NCBI RefSeq assembly: GCF_014076495.1 | Contig: NZ_CP043575.1 | Span: forward strand, 2,108,001 to 2,172,000 | DNA: 64,000 nucleotides | Direction of reading: 5' to 3' | Source of the DNA: Comamonas koreensis | GTDB lineage: Bacteria > Pseudomonadota > Gammaproteobacteria > Burkholderiales > Burkholderiaceae_C | In this document: piece by piece, positions 1-9,215 of the stretch | Numbering within the stretch: the stretch's first letter is position 1 | Layout of the letters: each line of letters begins with the position of its first letter | Position numbers and translations under genes: made by a program | The notes under the pieces: model-generated | The model's input: the letters and a program-made list of their open reading frames with translations, nothing else | The model's database searches: none | What the model was told of the DNA's origin: nothing

Positions 1-64
1 GAGGGACAGCCTGCAGCGGATGGATCAGGTCCTGTCAGGTCTTGATCCGCGCCGGCTACGCCGC

Positions 65-1249
65 TTAGCGTGCCTTGTTGGCGTCGCTGGGGCTGTCGCT
101 GAACACGCCATCCACGCCCACTTCATAGAACAGCTTGTACTCGGTCGCCACCTTGCCCTTGAAGTCGCTGGCCAGCAGGGTGGCGTCGTTGCGGTAGGCC
201 CAGGGGTGGACAAAGAGCTTGGCCGCGTGCGCCAGCGTGACCAGGTTGGTAGGCGGCATCATTTCGCGGTCGCGGTAGTCCCACAAACCGTCATTGTTCA
301 GGTCATCGGGCTGGCCGTCGCCATTCTTGTCCAGGTTGCGGGCGGAGATGACGTAAGGCTTCCACGGCGAGATGCCGTTGGCATAGGTCTTGATCTGGGC
401 CAGGCCGTCCGCAGTCACCATCTGGGCGTAGGTGGTGGAGATGCCGGCCACCGTGAAGTCATAGGGCTGACCGTAGGGGAGGGTCATGAGGATCTGCCCG
501 TCGCGTCCGAGTGTGGGATCGCCATTGATCATCTGCACCAGCCGAACCTGGGTTTTGGCGCGCAAGGTCTTGAGGTGGGCGACTTCCAACGAGCGCACGA
601 TCACCGGTGCCGTTTCCTGGGTGTAGCCTGCGGCGGTGAAGGCTGCCAGCAGCTTGTCTTCCATCGCCAGGCCCAGCTGGCTGTGGTAGGTGGGGTTCAA
701 GGTCTGCAGATAGAGGCCGACCGTCTTGCGCTGGCGCTTGGCGTAGGCGATCACATCATTGAGAGACAGGATGCGGCCATTGTTGGCGCCGACCGGTGGC
801 GTGGTGGATGCAGGCAGTTTGGCGCGCAGGCTTTGCAGCTCCACCAGGGTGAAGTCGGAGGCAAACCAGCCCTGGCGCGACTGCCCATCGATCAGGCGCA
901 AGGTCTTGCGGTTGGCATAGACGCTGCGGCTGGAGACGTCGGTGATATCAGTGATGTCGGGCGAGGCCAGGGCGACCAATTCGCCGTCCTTGCTCATCAC
1001 CAGGTCGACAGCGATGAAGTTGGCATCCTGGGCGACGGCGGCGTCAAAGCTCTCGGTGGTATTGGCGGCCTTGCCGTCGATGCTGCTGAGGGAAAAGCTT
1101 TGCGGTGCATTGCCGTCGAGCGTGGGATAGGGCTTGGGATTGGGGTCGGTGCCACCACCGTCGCCCGGGCCCAATTCGGTCTTGCAGGCGGTCAGTGCGG
1201 TGATCGCCAGGGCCGCGGCGCACAGGCGCCAGGTACGTTGTCTTTGCAT
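65..1249 (-). CDS. GDPD-fold lipoprotein with degenerate active site
   Basis: 394-residue exported lipoprotein: a hydrophobic N-terminus ends in a lipobox (L19-T-A-C22), followed by a Gly/Pro/Asp linker. The rest resembles the glycerophosphodiester phosphodiesterase barrel: an ESFDAAV helix, IAVDLVMSKDG at about 79-89 and the typical closing GVDGVFSDSP near the C-terminus. The usual catalytic HRG, IExD and HD signatures are not seen (SIDG, IAVD and SPD stand in their places). An Asp/Asn-rich stretch at about 307-327 (DKNGDGQPDD and NNDGLWD) looks like a calcium-binding insert. I chose the ATG at 1249 because it places the signal peptide correctly; an in-frame start 22 codons upstream gives a poor N-terminus. 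Enzyme activity is doubtful; a binding or structural role is possible. Confidence 0.75.
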   Translation of the reverse strand: MQRQRTWRLCAAALAITALTACKTELGPGDGGGTDPNPKPYPTLDGNAPQSFSLSSIDGKAANTTESFDAAVAQDANFIAVDLVMSKDGELVALASPDITDITDVSSRSVYANRKTLRLIDGQSRQGWFASDFTLVELQSLRAKLPASTTPPVGANNGRILSLNDVIAYAKRQRKTVGLYLQTLNPTYHSQLGLAMEDKLLAAFTAAGYTQETAPVIVRSLEVAHLKTLRAKTQVRLVQMINGDPTLGRDGQILMTLPYGQPYDFTVAGISTTYAQMVTADGLAQIKTYANGISPWKPYVISARNLDKNGDGQPDDLNNDGLWDYRDREMMPPTNLVTLAHAAKLFVHPWAYRNDATLLASDFKGKVATEYKLFYEVGVDGVFSDSPSDANKAR

Positions 1250-1320
1250 ATGCTGGGTGCTCCTCGTCTTATGGTTGGGACGTGGAGAAACAATCTGTGC
1301 ATATGTAAAGATCAATTACT

Positions 1321-2217
1321 TTACGCTATGGATGCCCTGTCTTCCACGCTCGAATGGCTATCGTATCCGCAAATCTCGGAGAAATCTCGGTGGCCTGCTG
1401 GACCGATGGTACGGCTTGCCTGGGCGGCCAGTGCCACGCACTGCACCACATCGCCCACGACGATGATGCTGGGACTGGCCAGCTTGTCGCGGGCCATCGT
1501 GGCGGGCAAATGTGCCAGGTCGGTGATTGCATGGCGCTGCTGGGGCAGGCTGGCATGCTGCACGATGGCCACCGGCGTATCGGCAGGCAAGCCGCTGCCC
1601 AGGCCCTGGCTGATCGCCTCGGCACTGGCCACACCCATGTAGATCACCAGGGTCAGGCGTGCATCGTGCGCCGTGCGCGCCAGTTGCGCCCAATCGGGGC
1701 CTTGTCCGCCTGGCTTGGCGTGGCCCGTGATGAACACCACGCCCTGCGCATGGTCGCGGTGGGTCAAGGGGGCGCCCAGGCTGGTCAGCGCGGCGAGCCC
1801 GGCGGTCACGCCATTGATGATGCGCGGCTCGATGCCGTGGGCGCGCAAAAACTCCACCTCTTCACCGCCCCGGCCAAAGATAAAGGGGTCGCCGCCTTTG
1901 AGCCGCACCACGTTCTCACCGGCTTGCACTTCCTGCAGCATCAGGCGCTGGATGAAGGCCTGGGGCGTGCTCTGGCAGCCGCCGCGCTTGCCCACATGGA
2001 CGATGCGGGCACTAGCGGGCGCCCACTGCAGCACGGCATCATTGACCAGGTCGTCCACCAACAGCACGGTGGCGCGCTGCAAAGCCTTGGCGGCAGCGAT
2101 GGTGAGCAAGTCCGGGTCGCCCGGGCCGGCACCGACCAGGGTGCACTGGCCCTGGCCTGGCAATGGCGCATCAGCCGGCGGGCGTGCAGTAAGAGAGGGC
2201 AGGCTGCTGTCAGTCAT
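1321..2217 (-). CDS. cobA: uroporphyrinogen-III C-methyltransferase
   Basis: 298 residues, the usual length of a single-domain SUMT. It methylates uroporphyrinogen III with SAM to precorrin-2, the entry to siroheme (and cobalamin). Visible signatures are VGAGPGDP at 28-35, RLKGGDPFIFGRGGEE at 105-120 and GVTAGLAA. The start ATG at 2217 lies inside the end of ybiB (8-bp overlap), so translation of the two is probably coupled. No CysG-type oxidase/ferrochelatase domain is fused, so siroheme synthesis needs a partner elsewhere. Neighbouring genes do not show nitrite or sulfite reductase, so the physiological target is inferred from the family. Confidence 0.93.
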   Translation of the reverse strand: MTDSSLPSLTARPPADAPLPGQGQCTLVGAGPGDPDLLTIAAAKALQRATVLLVDDLVNDAVLQWAPASARIVHVGKRGGCQSTPQAFIQRLMLQEVQAGENVVRLKGGDPFIFGRGGEEVEFLRAHGIEPRIINGVTAGLAALTSLGAPLTHRDHAQGVVFITGHAKPGGQGPDWAQLARTAHDARLTLVIYMGVASAEAISQGLGSGLPADTPVAIVQHASLPQQRHAITDLAHLPATMARDKLASPSIIVVGDVVQCVALAAQASRTIGPAGHRDFSEICGYDSHSSVEDRASIA

Positions 2218-3148
2218 GGTGGGAGGCTTGGGGAGCTGGTTGTGTTTGTTGGGCGATGGCCAGCACATGTTCCACTTGCTGGGCCAAGGCGGCGGGCACC
2301 GGCAATTGGCCGGCCAGCACGGCCTCGGTGTAGCGCGCGGTGGTGTCCGCATCGCGCTCGCTGGGCAAGCCGGGCACCTGGCTGTCGGTGCCGCTGCTGC
2401 GTGCCTGCAGCAAATGGTGCTGGCCTGCGACAAAGCCGTCGTACTGGGGGCTGCGGCGCGGGTCGGCGCAGACTTCGCCCTCCAGCCCGCGCGAGAGCAG
2501 GGCATTCGTCTGCAGCTCGGCCAAGGTGGCTTGCAGCATCGGCAGGTATTCCGGGTGCGTGTAGCTGCCCAGCAAGACGGCCGGTCCTTGCACTGGCTGC
2601 AGCAGCTTGGCAATGCTATGCCCCGGGTTGCGCAGGCCGATGAGCTGGCGCACCGCCAGCAGCTTGGCCAGCGCGGGCAGCAAGGTGGCGGTGTGCACCA
2701 AGGCCACTTCCGCTGCGGCAATGGTGCCAGTCTGCGCGCGGGGCACTAAACCCAGGCGCTCGAACACCGCAAAGGCCGAGATGCGGCTCGCTTCAGTCTG
2801 CATGCCATGCACCAGCACCGGCAGGCCTTCGCGCGCCAGGAGCAAGGCCAGCAGCGGGGTCAAGGTGGGCAGGCGGCGCGCGCCGTTGTAGCTGGGCAGC
2901 ACCACGGTGGGCAAGGCGGCTGGGCTGTGAAAGCGGGCGATGCGCGCATGCACGGCATCCCAGAGGCCGCACATCTCTTCGGCCGTTTCCCCTTTGATGC
3001 GCATGGCAATGCAAAAGGCGCCGATTTCATAGTCGCTGACCCGGCCATCGAGTATCTGCGCCATCACATCGCTGGCCTCGACGCGGCTGAGGGCTTTGGC
3101 GCCGCGTGCGCCGCGCCCGATTTCCTTGATGTAGTGCTGTATGGCCAT
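2210..3148 (-). CDS. ybiB: YbiB-type DNA-binding protein (TrpD2 / glycosyltransferase family 3 fold)
   Basis: 312 residues with the anthranilate phosphoribosyltransferase-like fold: a helical N-terminal domain (IKEIGRGARGAKALSR, then EIGAFCIAMRIKGET) and a larger domain with LIGLRNPGHSIAKLLQP. The family (E. coli YbiB, TrpD2) lacks TrpD activity and binds nucleic acids nonspecifically. I chose the ATG at 3148 because it aligns with the E. coli N-terminus; a GTG at 3169 in the same frame is the alternative, and neither has a clear Shine-Dalgarno. It overlaps cobA by 8 bp, so the two form an operon. Function in the cell is unresolved; SOS control is reported for E. coli ybiB, but I see no LexA box here. 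Confidence 0.85.
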   Translation of the reverse strand: MAIQHYIKEIGRGARGAKALSRVEASDVMAQILDGRVSDYEIGAFCIAMRIKGETAEEMCGLWDAVHARIARFHSPAALPTVVLPSYNGARRLPTLTPLLALLLAREGLPVLVHGMQTEASRISAFAVFERLGLVPRAQTGTIAAAEVALVHTATLLPALAKLLAVRQLIGLRNPGHSIAKLLQPVQGPAVLLGSYTHPEYLPMLQATLAELQTNALLSRGLEGEVCADPRRSPQYDGFVAGQHHLLQARSSGTDSQVPGLPSERDADTTARYTEAVLAGQLPVPAALAQQVEHVLAIAQQTQPAPQASHHD

Positions 3149-3291
3149 GGCAGTAAAAAATGCGTTCACCCATTATTTTAGGTTTTATATATACGGAAGT
3201 AATAAGAAAAATCAGCCCATCCGGCATCTCGGGTATGCCGAGCCTGCGCCAGCAGATGGTTCCGGTTAACGAAGATTTGCGCCCCTGTGTA

Positions 3292-3319
3292 TTGCACGGC
3301 CATGCTGAACGTCTACTAT
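3292..3319 (+). promoter_or_regulatory. candidate sigma70 promoter of the DUF937 gene
   Basis: TTGCAC (3292-3297) and TACTAT (3314-3319) are separated by 16 bp and lie 45 bp before the ATG at 3364, in the divergent gap between ybiB and the DUF937 gene. A strong ribosome binding site (AAAGGAAAG) follows. Pattern match by eye only. Confidence 0.4.
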
Positions 3320-3363
3320 CTGCATTCTGTGCCACGCCCTTTGGGCTTTTGAAAGGAAAGAAC

Positions 3364-4101
3364 ATGTCCGCATCTCCCTCTATGGTCGATGAGCTCCTCG
3401 CGCAACTGCAGGGCGCACCGATCCAGCAGATGGCCCAAAGCCTGGGCCAGAGCGAGGCCCAGACCGAGCAGGCCGTGCAGGCGGCCGTGCCGATGATGCT
3501 GGGCGCACTGGGCAACAACGCGCAAAGCGCGGGCGGCGCCAGTGCCTTGTTCGAAGCACTGCAGCGTGACCACGGCGCTGCAGGCGGTGCTGGCGCAGGC
3601 CCTGACCTGGGCGGGCTGCTGGGCTCGCTGTTGGGTGGTGGCGGTGGGGCGCAAGCCGGTGGCATGGGCGGTTTGGGTGGCATGCTGGGCAGTGTGCTCG
3701 GTGGCGCTTTGGGCGGCGGCGCTGCTGCGGGCTCGGGTGCCGGTTCCGCATCGCCTGCGGCTCTGGATGGCGCCAGCATTCTGGGCCATATCTTTGGCGG
3801 CCAGCAAGACCAGGCCTCGGCCAGTCTAGGCCAGGCCACAGGCTTGGGGGCCAATGCCGGCAACCTGCTCAAGATGCTGGCACCGCTGGTGATGTCGTTC
3901 CTGGCGCAGCGCGTCATGTCGGGTGGCCTCAACTCCTCGCAGCTGGGCAATGCGCTGGGCCAGGAAAAAGCCCAGGTGCAGCAGCAAGGCGGCCTGGGTG
4001 GCGGCTTGCTGGGCTCGCTGCTGGACCAGAATGGCGACGGCAAACTCGATGTCAGCGACCTGATGAAGATTGGTGGCTCGCTGCTGGGCGGCAAGCGCTG
4101 A
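3364..4101 (+). CDS. DUF937 family protein with C-terminal EF-hand-like loop
   Basis: 245 residues, no signal peptide. The N-terminal 60 residues ([26 protein letters not shown]) match the DUF937 repeat; residues 70-130 are a very Gly-rich low-complexity linker ([16 protein letters not shown]); a second helical unit ([17 protein letters not shown]) follows. The last 27 residues contain [12 protein letters not shown], which has the spacing of an EF-hand calcium loop (about 221-232). The start at 3364 is set by AAAGGAAAG six bases upstream. Function of the family is unknown. It stands alone between ybiB and tsaD, with its own promoter candidate. Confidence 0.8.
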   Translation: MSASPSMVDELLAQLQGAPIQQMAQSLGQSEAQTEQAVQAAVPMMLGALGNNAQSAGGASALFEALQRDHGAAGGAGAGPDLGGLLGSLLGGGGGAQAGGMGGLGGMLGSVLGGALGGGAAAGSGAGSASPAALDGASILGHIFGGQQDQASASLGQATGLGANAGNLLKMLAPLVMSFLAQRVMSGGLNSSQLGNALGQEKAQVQQQGGLGGGLLGSLLDQNGDGKLDVSDLMKIGGSLLGGKR

Positions 4102-4193
4102 GCCCATTGCCCAAGCGGCAAACCCTGGCGGCCCGCCAGGGTAGCCCCGCCCCCGGGCGCAAAAGCGGCCCAGAGCGCCTACACTTTGGGCCC

Positions 4194-5264
4194 ATGACTG
4201 AGCTGATATTGGGGATCGAATCCTCCTGTGATGAAACCGGCGTGGCCCTGGTGCGCACCCGTGGCCCAGGTACGGTGCCTGAGTTGCTGAGCCATGCGCT
4301 CTACAGCCAGATCGAGATGCACCGCGCCTACGGCGGTGTCGTGCCTGAGCTGGCCAGCCGCGACCATATCCGCCGCGTGCTGCCGCTCACACAAAAAGTG
4401 CTCGATGACGCGGGCTGCACGCTCGCGCAGATCGATGCGATTGCCTTTACCCGTGGCCCGGGGCTCGCGGGCGCCTTGCTGGTGGGCTCAGGCGTGGCCT
4501 GCGCCATGGCTGCTGCGCTGGACAAGCCGGTGCTGGGCGTGCACCACCTCGAAGGCCATTTGCTCTCGCCGTTTTTGAGCGAAGACCCGCCCGAGTTCCC
4601 CTTTGTGGCCCTGCTGGTTTCTGGGGGGCACACGCAGCTGATGCGCGTGGACGGCGTTGGCCGCTACCAGATTCTGGGCGAGACCATCGATGACGCAGCA
4701 GGCGAGGCCTTTGACAAATCGGCCAAGCTGCTGGGCCTGCCATACCCCGGCGGGCCCGAGCTGTCCCGCCTGGCGCAGGGCGGCGACCCGGAGGCCTTCA
4801 AGCTGCCGCGTCCGCTGCTGCACAGCGGCGATTTGGATTTCTCCTTTGCTGGCCTGAAAACCGCCGTGCTGACCCAGGCCAAAAAGCTCGGCGATGGCCT
4901 GGAGGCACGCAAGGCGGACTTGGCCGCATCGACCCAGGCGGCCATTGTGGATGTGCTGGTGAAAAAGACCCTGAATGCGCTGAAGGAGACCGGCATGCAG
5001 CGCGTGGTGGTCGCCGGCGGCGTGGGGGCCAACCGGCTGCTGCGCGAGCAGCTCAACGACGCCTGCCGCAAGCGTGGCATCCGCGTGCACTACCCCGAGC
5101 TGCACCTGTGCACTGACAATGGCGCGATGATTGCGATGGCGGCTGCCATGCGCATCGAAGCGGGGCAACAGCAGGCCGAGAAGGTCTATGCCTTTGACGT
5201 CAAGCCGCGCTGGCCGCTTGATGCCATCGTGCAGCAGCCGCCGGCTCCCGCCACTGCGGCATAG
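4194..5264 (+). CDS. tsaD: tRNA N6-adenosine threonylcarbamoyltransferase TsaD
   Basis: 356 residues, close to the family norm. TsaD transfers the threonylcarbamoyl group to A37 of ANN-decoding tRNAs together with TsaB and TsaE. The N-terminus [16 protein letters not shown] and the metal-binding [11 protein letters not shown] (H118 and H122, equivalent to E. coli H111/H115) are visible, as are SGGHTQL and TDNGAMIA near the C-terminus. The ATG at 4194 gives the canonical N-terminus; an upstream ATG in frame at 4107 would add an unrelated 29 residues. It is followed by a strong hairpin terminator. No tsaB or tsaE is in the window; miaA, another position-37 enzyme, lies at 60336. Confidence 0.97.
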   Translation: MTELILGIESSCDETGVALVRTRGPGTVPELLSHALYSQIEMHRAYGGVVPELASRDHIRRVLPLTQKVLDDAGCTLAQIDAIAFTRGPGLAGALLVGSGVACAMAAALDKPVLGVHHLEGHLLSPFLSEDPPEFPFVALLVSGGHTQLMRVDGVGRYQILGETIDDAAGEAFDKSAKLLGLPYPGGPELSRLAQGGDPEAFKLPRPLLHSGDLDFSFAGLKTAVLTQAKKLGDGLEARKADLAASTQAAIVDVLVKKTLNALKETGMQRVVVAGGVGANRLLREQLNDACRKRGIRVHYPELHLCTDNGAMIAMAAAMRIEAGQQQAEKVYAFDVKPRWPLDAIVQQPPAPATAA

Positions 5265-5301
5265 ACGGTCACTGGCGCTGGTCATGTACCGGTGACGCAA
5301 T

Positions 5302-5329
5302 CAAAAGGGGCCTTTTCAGGCCCCTTTTG
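5302..5329. terminator. bidirectional intrinsic terminator, tsaD / hsp20
   Basis: An 11-bp perfect stem (CAAAAGGGGCC at 5302-5312 and its complement at 5319-5329) with a 6-base loop. The A/T-rich outer ends give a U-run on either strand, so it can end tsaD on the plus strand and the small heat shock gene on the minus strand. Confidence 0.85.
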
Positions 5330-5354
5330 CTCGGTGGGTGTGCTTGCGCTGATC

Positions 5355-5726
5355 TTATGCAATCGCCAAGGTTTGGGTCGCTGGCTGGGTGGTGCTCAGC
5401 ACCAGGGTCAGCACGCCGTTTTCCAGGCTGGCCTTGGACGCTGCGGCATCGATGCTGGCAGGCAGCTTCCAGGCGCGCTGGATGCTGCGTGGTGCGCCTT
5501 CGATGCTGGTCAGCCGCACGGTCTTGTCCTGCAGCTCAATGCGCAGCTGTTCGCGCGACAGGCCGGGCACATCGATGCCGATGCTGAACACGGAGCCGTC
5601 TTGCTGCACGGTGTCCTGGCTCGTGGTGCCCGTGGTAGTGGCTTGCAGAAAACGCTGCAAGGCGGCATCCATCGCGGATGGGGAGACAGCGTAGGCCGAG
5701 CGGTGCATCAGAGGGGTCATGATCAT
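5355..5726 (-). CDS. small heat shock protein, Hsp20 / alpha-crystallin family
   Basis: 123 residues with a short N-terminal arm and an alpha-crystallin domain from about residue 40: FSIGIDVPGLSREQLRIELQD, and the hallmark LENGVLTLVL near the C-terminus. These ATP-independent holdases keep unfolding proteins soluble. The ATG at 5726 is preceded by AAGGA at good spacing; a TTG two codons upstream is the alternative. It is shorter than many Hsp20 proteins and its C-terminal tail lacks a clear I-X-I motif, which may limit oligomer formation. A heat-shock-like promoter candidate lies 48-77 bp upstream. Confidence 0.88.
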   Translation of the reverse strand: MIMTPLMHRSAYAVSPSAMDAALQRFLQATTTGTTSQDTVQQDGSVFSIGIDVPGLSREQLRIELQDKTVRLTSIEGAPRSIQRAWKLPASIDAAASKASLENGVLTLVLSTTQPATQTLAIA

Positions 5727-5773
5727 CTTCAATCCTTGTGAAACAGGGCAGCGGGTTTGCTGCTCGATGACTG

Positions 5774-5803
5774 ATAGTTGGATGAAGAAGCCGCAATTTC
5801 AAG
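5774..5803 (-). promoter_or_regulatory. candidate RpoH (sigma32) promoter of the hsp20 gene
   Basis: On the minus strand CTTGAAA (5803-5797) is followed after 15 bp by CCAACTAT (5781-5774). The first box is a perfect match to the E. coli sigma32 -35 element and the second a partial match to CCCATNT. The position, about 50 bp before the start codon, fits. Confidence 0.5.
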
Positions 5804-5884
5804 AGAAAATTGCTGGCTTTTATTTTTGCAATGCAGGCCTTGAAAGCCTGCAGATCACGTCCATATGGATTGCCCGGCCAGCGA

Positions 5885-7114
5885 TCAAGGTGCGCTGAAA
5901 TTGGCCGGGTCGGGCGTGCGCTGCTGGCGCGCCTTGCTGCGCAGATAGGCCTTGGCGGCCGCTTCGGCAGTCGGGGAGTTGCTGGTCTCGCTGCTCGGCT
6001 CGGGCGTGCCGGGCTCGCTGTCCGTCGCTGCGGGCGCACCGCTGCGCGCACGCGCAATCGCCTGACCCAGCTCAACCACCGACATCGCGTAAAAGCTGGA
6101 CAGGTTGTAGCGCGTGATGGTGTAGAAGTTGGGCGTGCCCACCACGTACTGGGTCGCAGCGCTCGCGTTGGGCAGCTCGATCAGCGCCAGCGGGCCTGTG
6201 TGCTGGTCGCCTGGCGCCTGGATGCGCAGGCCCAGCGCGGCCATCTCGGCGGCGCTGAAGCTGGGTTTGATATCCGGCGCGAGCAAGGTCTCCAGCTGTG
6301 CCGGTGTGCTGTTCACCTGCACATCGTAGTAAGCCGGCATGCCGCGTTGCCAGCCATGGGCGACAAAGTAGTTGGCCACCGAGCCGATCGCATCGGCCGT
6401 GCTGCCAAACAGGTTGATCTTGCCGTCACCATCAAAATCGACCGCGTAGTTGGACCAGCTGGTTGGCATGAACTGGGGCATGCCCATGGCGCCGGCATAG
6501 CTGCCCACCGTATCGAAGGGGTTGCTGTCAGTGAGGTAGGCCGTGGCAAGAAACTGCTCCAGTTCGCCCCGGAAATACTTGGCCCGGTCGGCCGCGCGCG
6601 GGTGGCTGGCGGGATAGTCAAAGGCCAAGGTGGCCAGCGCATCGACCACGGTAAAGTTGCCCATCTGCTGGCCATAGATGGTCTCGACCCCGATGATGCC
6701 GACGATGTACTCAGCCGGCACCCCATAGGTCTGCTCGGCACGGGCCAGCGTGGCGGCGTTCTCGTTCCAGAAGCGCAGGCCGGCGCGTATGCGGATCGGC
6801 TCGACAAAGCGGCTGCGGTAGCCGCGCCAGTTCTTGACGCCAGCGGGCCCCGTGCGCGGCGTCATCAGGCGCTGCACGGTGGCGTTGAAGCGGGCTTGCT
6901 TGATGCTGGCGCGCAGCCAGGCCTCATCGATATGGCGGCGCTCGGCGACTTCGCGGACAAAGGCTTCGGCCTCGGGCCGGTTGGCATAGCTGGATGCGGT
7001 GGGGGCGGAGTCAGCGCTGCGGGCCTTGTTGGTCGTGTTCTTTTGTGCGTAGGCGCCCGTTGCGCACAGGCCGGCGCAAAGCAGGGCCACAGTGGTCTGA
7101 AGAATTCGGTGCAT
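5885..7114 (-). CDS. mltB: lytic murein transglycosylase B
   Basis: 409 residues. An N-terminal signal peptide (to about A23; no lipobox Cys, so a soluble periplasmic or Slt35-like form) precedes the SLT-B lysozyme-like domain. The catalytic Glu is E144 in GIIGVETIYG; GSYAGAMGMPQFMP and the EF-hand-like DFDGDGKINL, both typical of MltB, follow. The enzyme cleaves the MurNAc-GlcNAc bond to form 1,6-anhydro-MurNAc ends during wall turnover. The C-terminal 60 residues are low-complexity (Ser/Thr/Pro/Ala). The stop of the transglutaminase gene lies only 6 bp upstream of the mltB start, so it may be the last gene of the moxR operon. Confidence 0.93.
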   Translation of the reverse strand: MHRILQTTVALLCAGLCATGAYAQKNTTNKARSADSAPTASSYANRPEAEAFVREVAERRHIDEAWLRASIKQARFNATVQRLMTPRTGPAGVKNWRGYRSRFVEPIRIRAGLRFWNENAATLARAEQTYGVPAEYIVGIIGVETIYGQQMGNFTVVDALATLAFDYPASHPRAADRAKYFRGELEQFLATAYLTDSNPFDTVGSYAGAMGMPQFMPTSWSNYAVDFDGDGKINLFGSTADAIGSVANYFVAHGWQRGMPAYYDVQVNSTPAQLETLLAPDIKPSFSAAEMAALGLRIQAPGDQHTGPLALIELPNASAATQYVVGTPNFYTITRYNLSSFYAMSVVELGQAIARARSGAPAATDSEPGTPEPSSETSNSPTAEAAAKAYLRSKARQQRTPDPANFSAP

Positions 7115-7120
7115 GGGGTT

Positions 7121-9205
7121 TTATACCTTGTTTGCCAGGGCCCGCAGGCGGGACCAGGGCAGAAGTCGTAATTGTTTGCGAAGCGCTGCCAGCTCGGCCT
7201 TGGGCGCTGACTCGCCGGTGGCATGCGCGTAGCGCTGGCGCTCCATGGCCTTGAGCCATTGGCCAAAGGCGGGTGCCACCTCGGGTGCCTGGGCGTGCAG
7301 CATGCGGGCCAGCGCGCGTGGCGTGGCCGCATGGCCCTGCGCAGCCTCGGGCAGGCCGGCCTGGCGCAGCCGTTTGCGCGCCAGGCCCAGCAGGGCCAGC
7401 CAGGGGTCTGTGCGCCTGCGCTGGTACTGCAGGGCCAGCACCACGATGATGGCCGCCGCCAGCACCAGGCCACCCAGAATGCGCACCAGATCCATCCAGT
7501 TGGGGCTGGACAGGCCCAGCTTGCTGAGCATGTCCATTTGCTCGCGCTGGGTGTAGTTCAGCACCCACTGGTTCCAGCTGTTGTTGACCGCCTCCCAGAC
7601 TGCGCGCATGCGCTGCAGCCCGTTGATGGTGGCGGCATTGCTGACACTGAACCCCATGAAGTTGGGGGTGTTGAGGCGCTGTGCAGCCCCGACACGGCCG
7701 GGGCTCACTGCGCCGGTTGGATCAAAGCGCACCCAGCCTTGTTCTTCGCCCAGCCACACTTCAGCCCAGGCATGGGCATCGGCCTGGCGCACGGTCCAGT
7801 AGCCGTCGACGCTGTTGGCTTCGCCCCCTTGGTAGCCGGTCACAATGCGCGCGGGCACGCCGGCGCTGCGCAGTGCAATCACAAAGGCGGCGGAAATATG
7901 CTCGCAAAAGCCTTCTTTGCGGTCGAACCAGAACTGGTCGGCCGCCTGGCCTGTGTAGACGCCCGGGTCCAGCGTATAGGTGTAGCCGCCGCTGCGCAGC
8001 TGCCCCAGCAGGCGCTGCACCAGTTGGGCGCTGCGGTCGGGGCGCTCGCCCACCTCGGCGCTCAGCTGCGCCACCCAGGCCTGGGTGCGCGGGTTGCTGC
8101 TCGCTGGCAGCCGGCGGTTGAAGGCCAGCTCGCGCTTGCCCGCCTGCATGCCAAACTGGTAGCGCGTGTGGCTCTCCACCGCGATGCGGGTCACCTCGGT
8201 GATGGGCCGGTTGCTGAGCCACTGCAGATCGCCGGTGCTGTAGGCGCGGCCGCGTGGCAGCACGGGCGCCTCTCGGGTCAGGTCCAAGGTCAGCAGCCAG
8301 GGCTTTTGGTGCGGCTCCAGGGTCAGCTCGTAGCGCAGTGCCTCGCCTTCGGTGCGGATGTCGGCAAACATCCGGTCATCGGGATTGCGAAAGCTGGGCG
8401 TCGCGCGCCAGGTTGTGCCATCGAAATCGGACAGCACCGGCCCGCGCCAGTACAGCTGGTTGGCGGGGGGCGGCCGGTTTTGCGGTGTGTCGAACTTGAC
8501 GCGAAACGCAATGCCCTCGTCCTGGGCCAGCGATGCCACCGAGCCCACGGTCATCTCATCAGACAGGCCGGTCTTGGCCGTCGGATTCTGGGGCACCCCC
8601 CAGAGCGGCGCCATGCGCGGGAAGAGCACAAACAGCGCCAGCGTGAGTGGCGCGCCAATGGCCACCATCTTGAGCGACAGGCCCGCTGCAAACTTGAGCG
8701 ATGGTTGCCCCACGGGCATATGCGCATGGACTAGCGCGGTGAGCAAGCCCACCAGGCCCATGGCAATGGCCAAGGCTGTCAGCAGCGATTGCGAATGCAG
8801 GAAATTGGCAATCAGCGCAAAAAAGCCCAGGAAGAAAATGACCATCGCATCGCGCTTGGCACGCAGCTCCATGGTCTTGAGTGTCAGCAGCATGCTGACC
8901 AGCGTGACGCCGGCATCGGCGCCCAAGATGGTGCGGTAGCTGAACAAGGTCAGACCAACGACCAGCACCAGCAAGGCCAGCAGCTGCCAGCGGCCGGGCA
9001 GCGGTTTTTGCAAAAGCGCAATGCGGCCGCGCCAGGCGAGCAAGGCATAGGCGAGCGCCGAGGCCCACAGCGGCAAGGTGGCCGTCAGCGGCAGCAGTAT
9101 CCAGCCCACAACGGCCAGCAAAAAGAGGGTGTCGCGCGCCTCGCGTGGCAGGCTGGACCAGCGGCTCGCGCCTGCGGTGTGGGCAGGGTTGAAAACAGAG
9201 GGCAT
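7121..9205 (-). CDS. tgpA: TgpA-like membrane transglutaminase (DUF3488 / DUF4129)
   Basis: 694 residues: about six membrane helices in residues 25-200, a large periplasmic part with a transglutaminase domain, one more helix near 560-590 (ILGGLVLAAAIIVVLAL) and a cytoplasmic DUF4129-type tail. The Cys-His-Asp triad is visible as C434 (EGFCEHISAAF), H478 (DAHAWAEVWL) and D495 (WVRFDPT). P. aeruginosa TgpA is an essential inner-membrane protein of this architecture whose substrate is not known. The start ATG at 9205 has AGGAG at good spacing. It is the third gene of moxR-DUF58-tgpA; the gap to DUF58 is 10 bp. Confidence 0.9.
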   Translation of the reverse strand: MPSVFNPAHTAGASRWSSLPREARDTLFLLAVVGWILLPLTATLPLWASALAYALLAWRGRIALLQKPLPGRWQLLALLVLVVGLTLFSYRTILGADAGVTLVSMLLTLKTMELRAKRDAMVIFFLGFFALIANFLHSQSLLTALAIAMGLVGLLTALVHAHMPVGQPSLKFAAGLSLKMVAIGAPLTLALFVLFPRMAPLWGVPQNPTAKTGLSDEMTVGSVASLAQDEGIAFRVKFDTPQNRPPPANQLYWRGPVLSDFDGTTWRATPSFRNPDDRMFADIRTEGEALRYELTLEPHQKPWLLTLDLTREAPVLPRGRAYSTGDLQWLSNRPITEVTRIAVESHTRYQFGMQAGKRELAFNRRLPASSNPRTQAWVAQLSAEVGERPDRSAQLVQRLLGQLRSGGYTYTLDPGVYTGQAADQFWFDRKEGFCEHISAAFVIALRSAGVPARIVTGYQGGEANSVDGYWTVRQADAHAWAEVWLGEEQGWVRFDPTGAVSPGRVGAAQRLNTPNFMGFSVSNAATINGLQRMRAVWEAVNNSWNQWVLNYTQREQMDMLSKLGLSSPNWMDLVRILGGLVLAAAIIVVLALQYQRRRTDPWLALLGLARKRLRQAGLPEAAQGHAATPRALARMLHAQAPEVAPAFGQWLKAMERQRYAHATGESAPKAELAALRKQLRLLPWSRLRALANKV

Positions 9206-9215
9206 CGTGCTGCTC

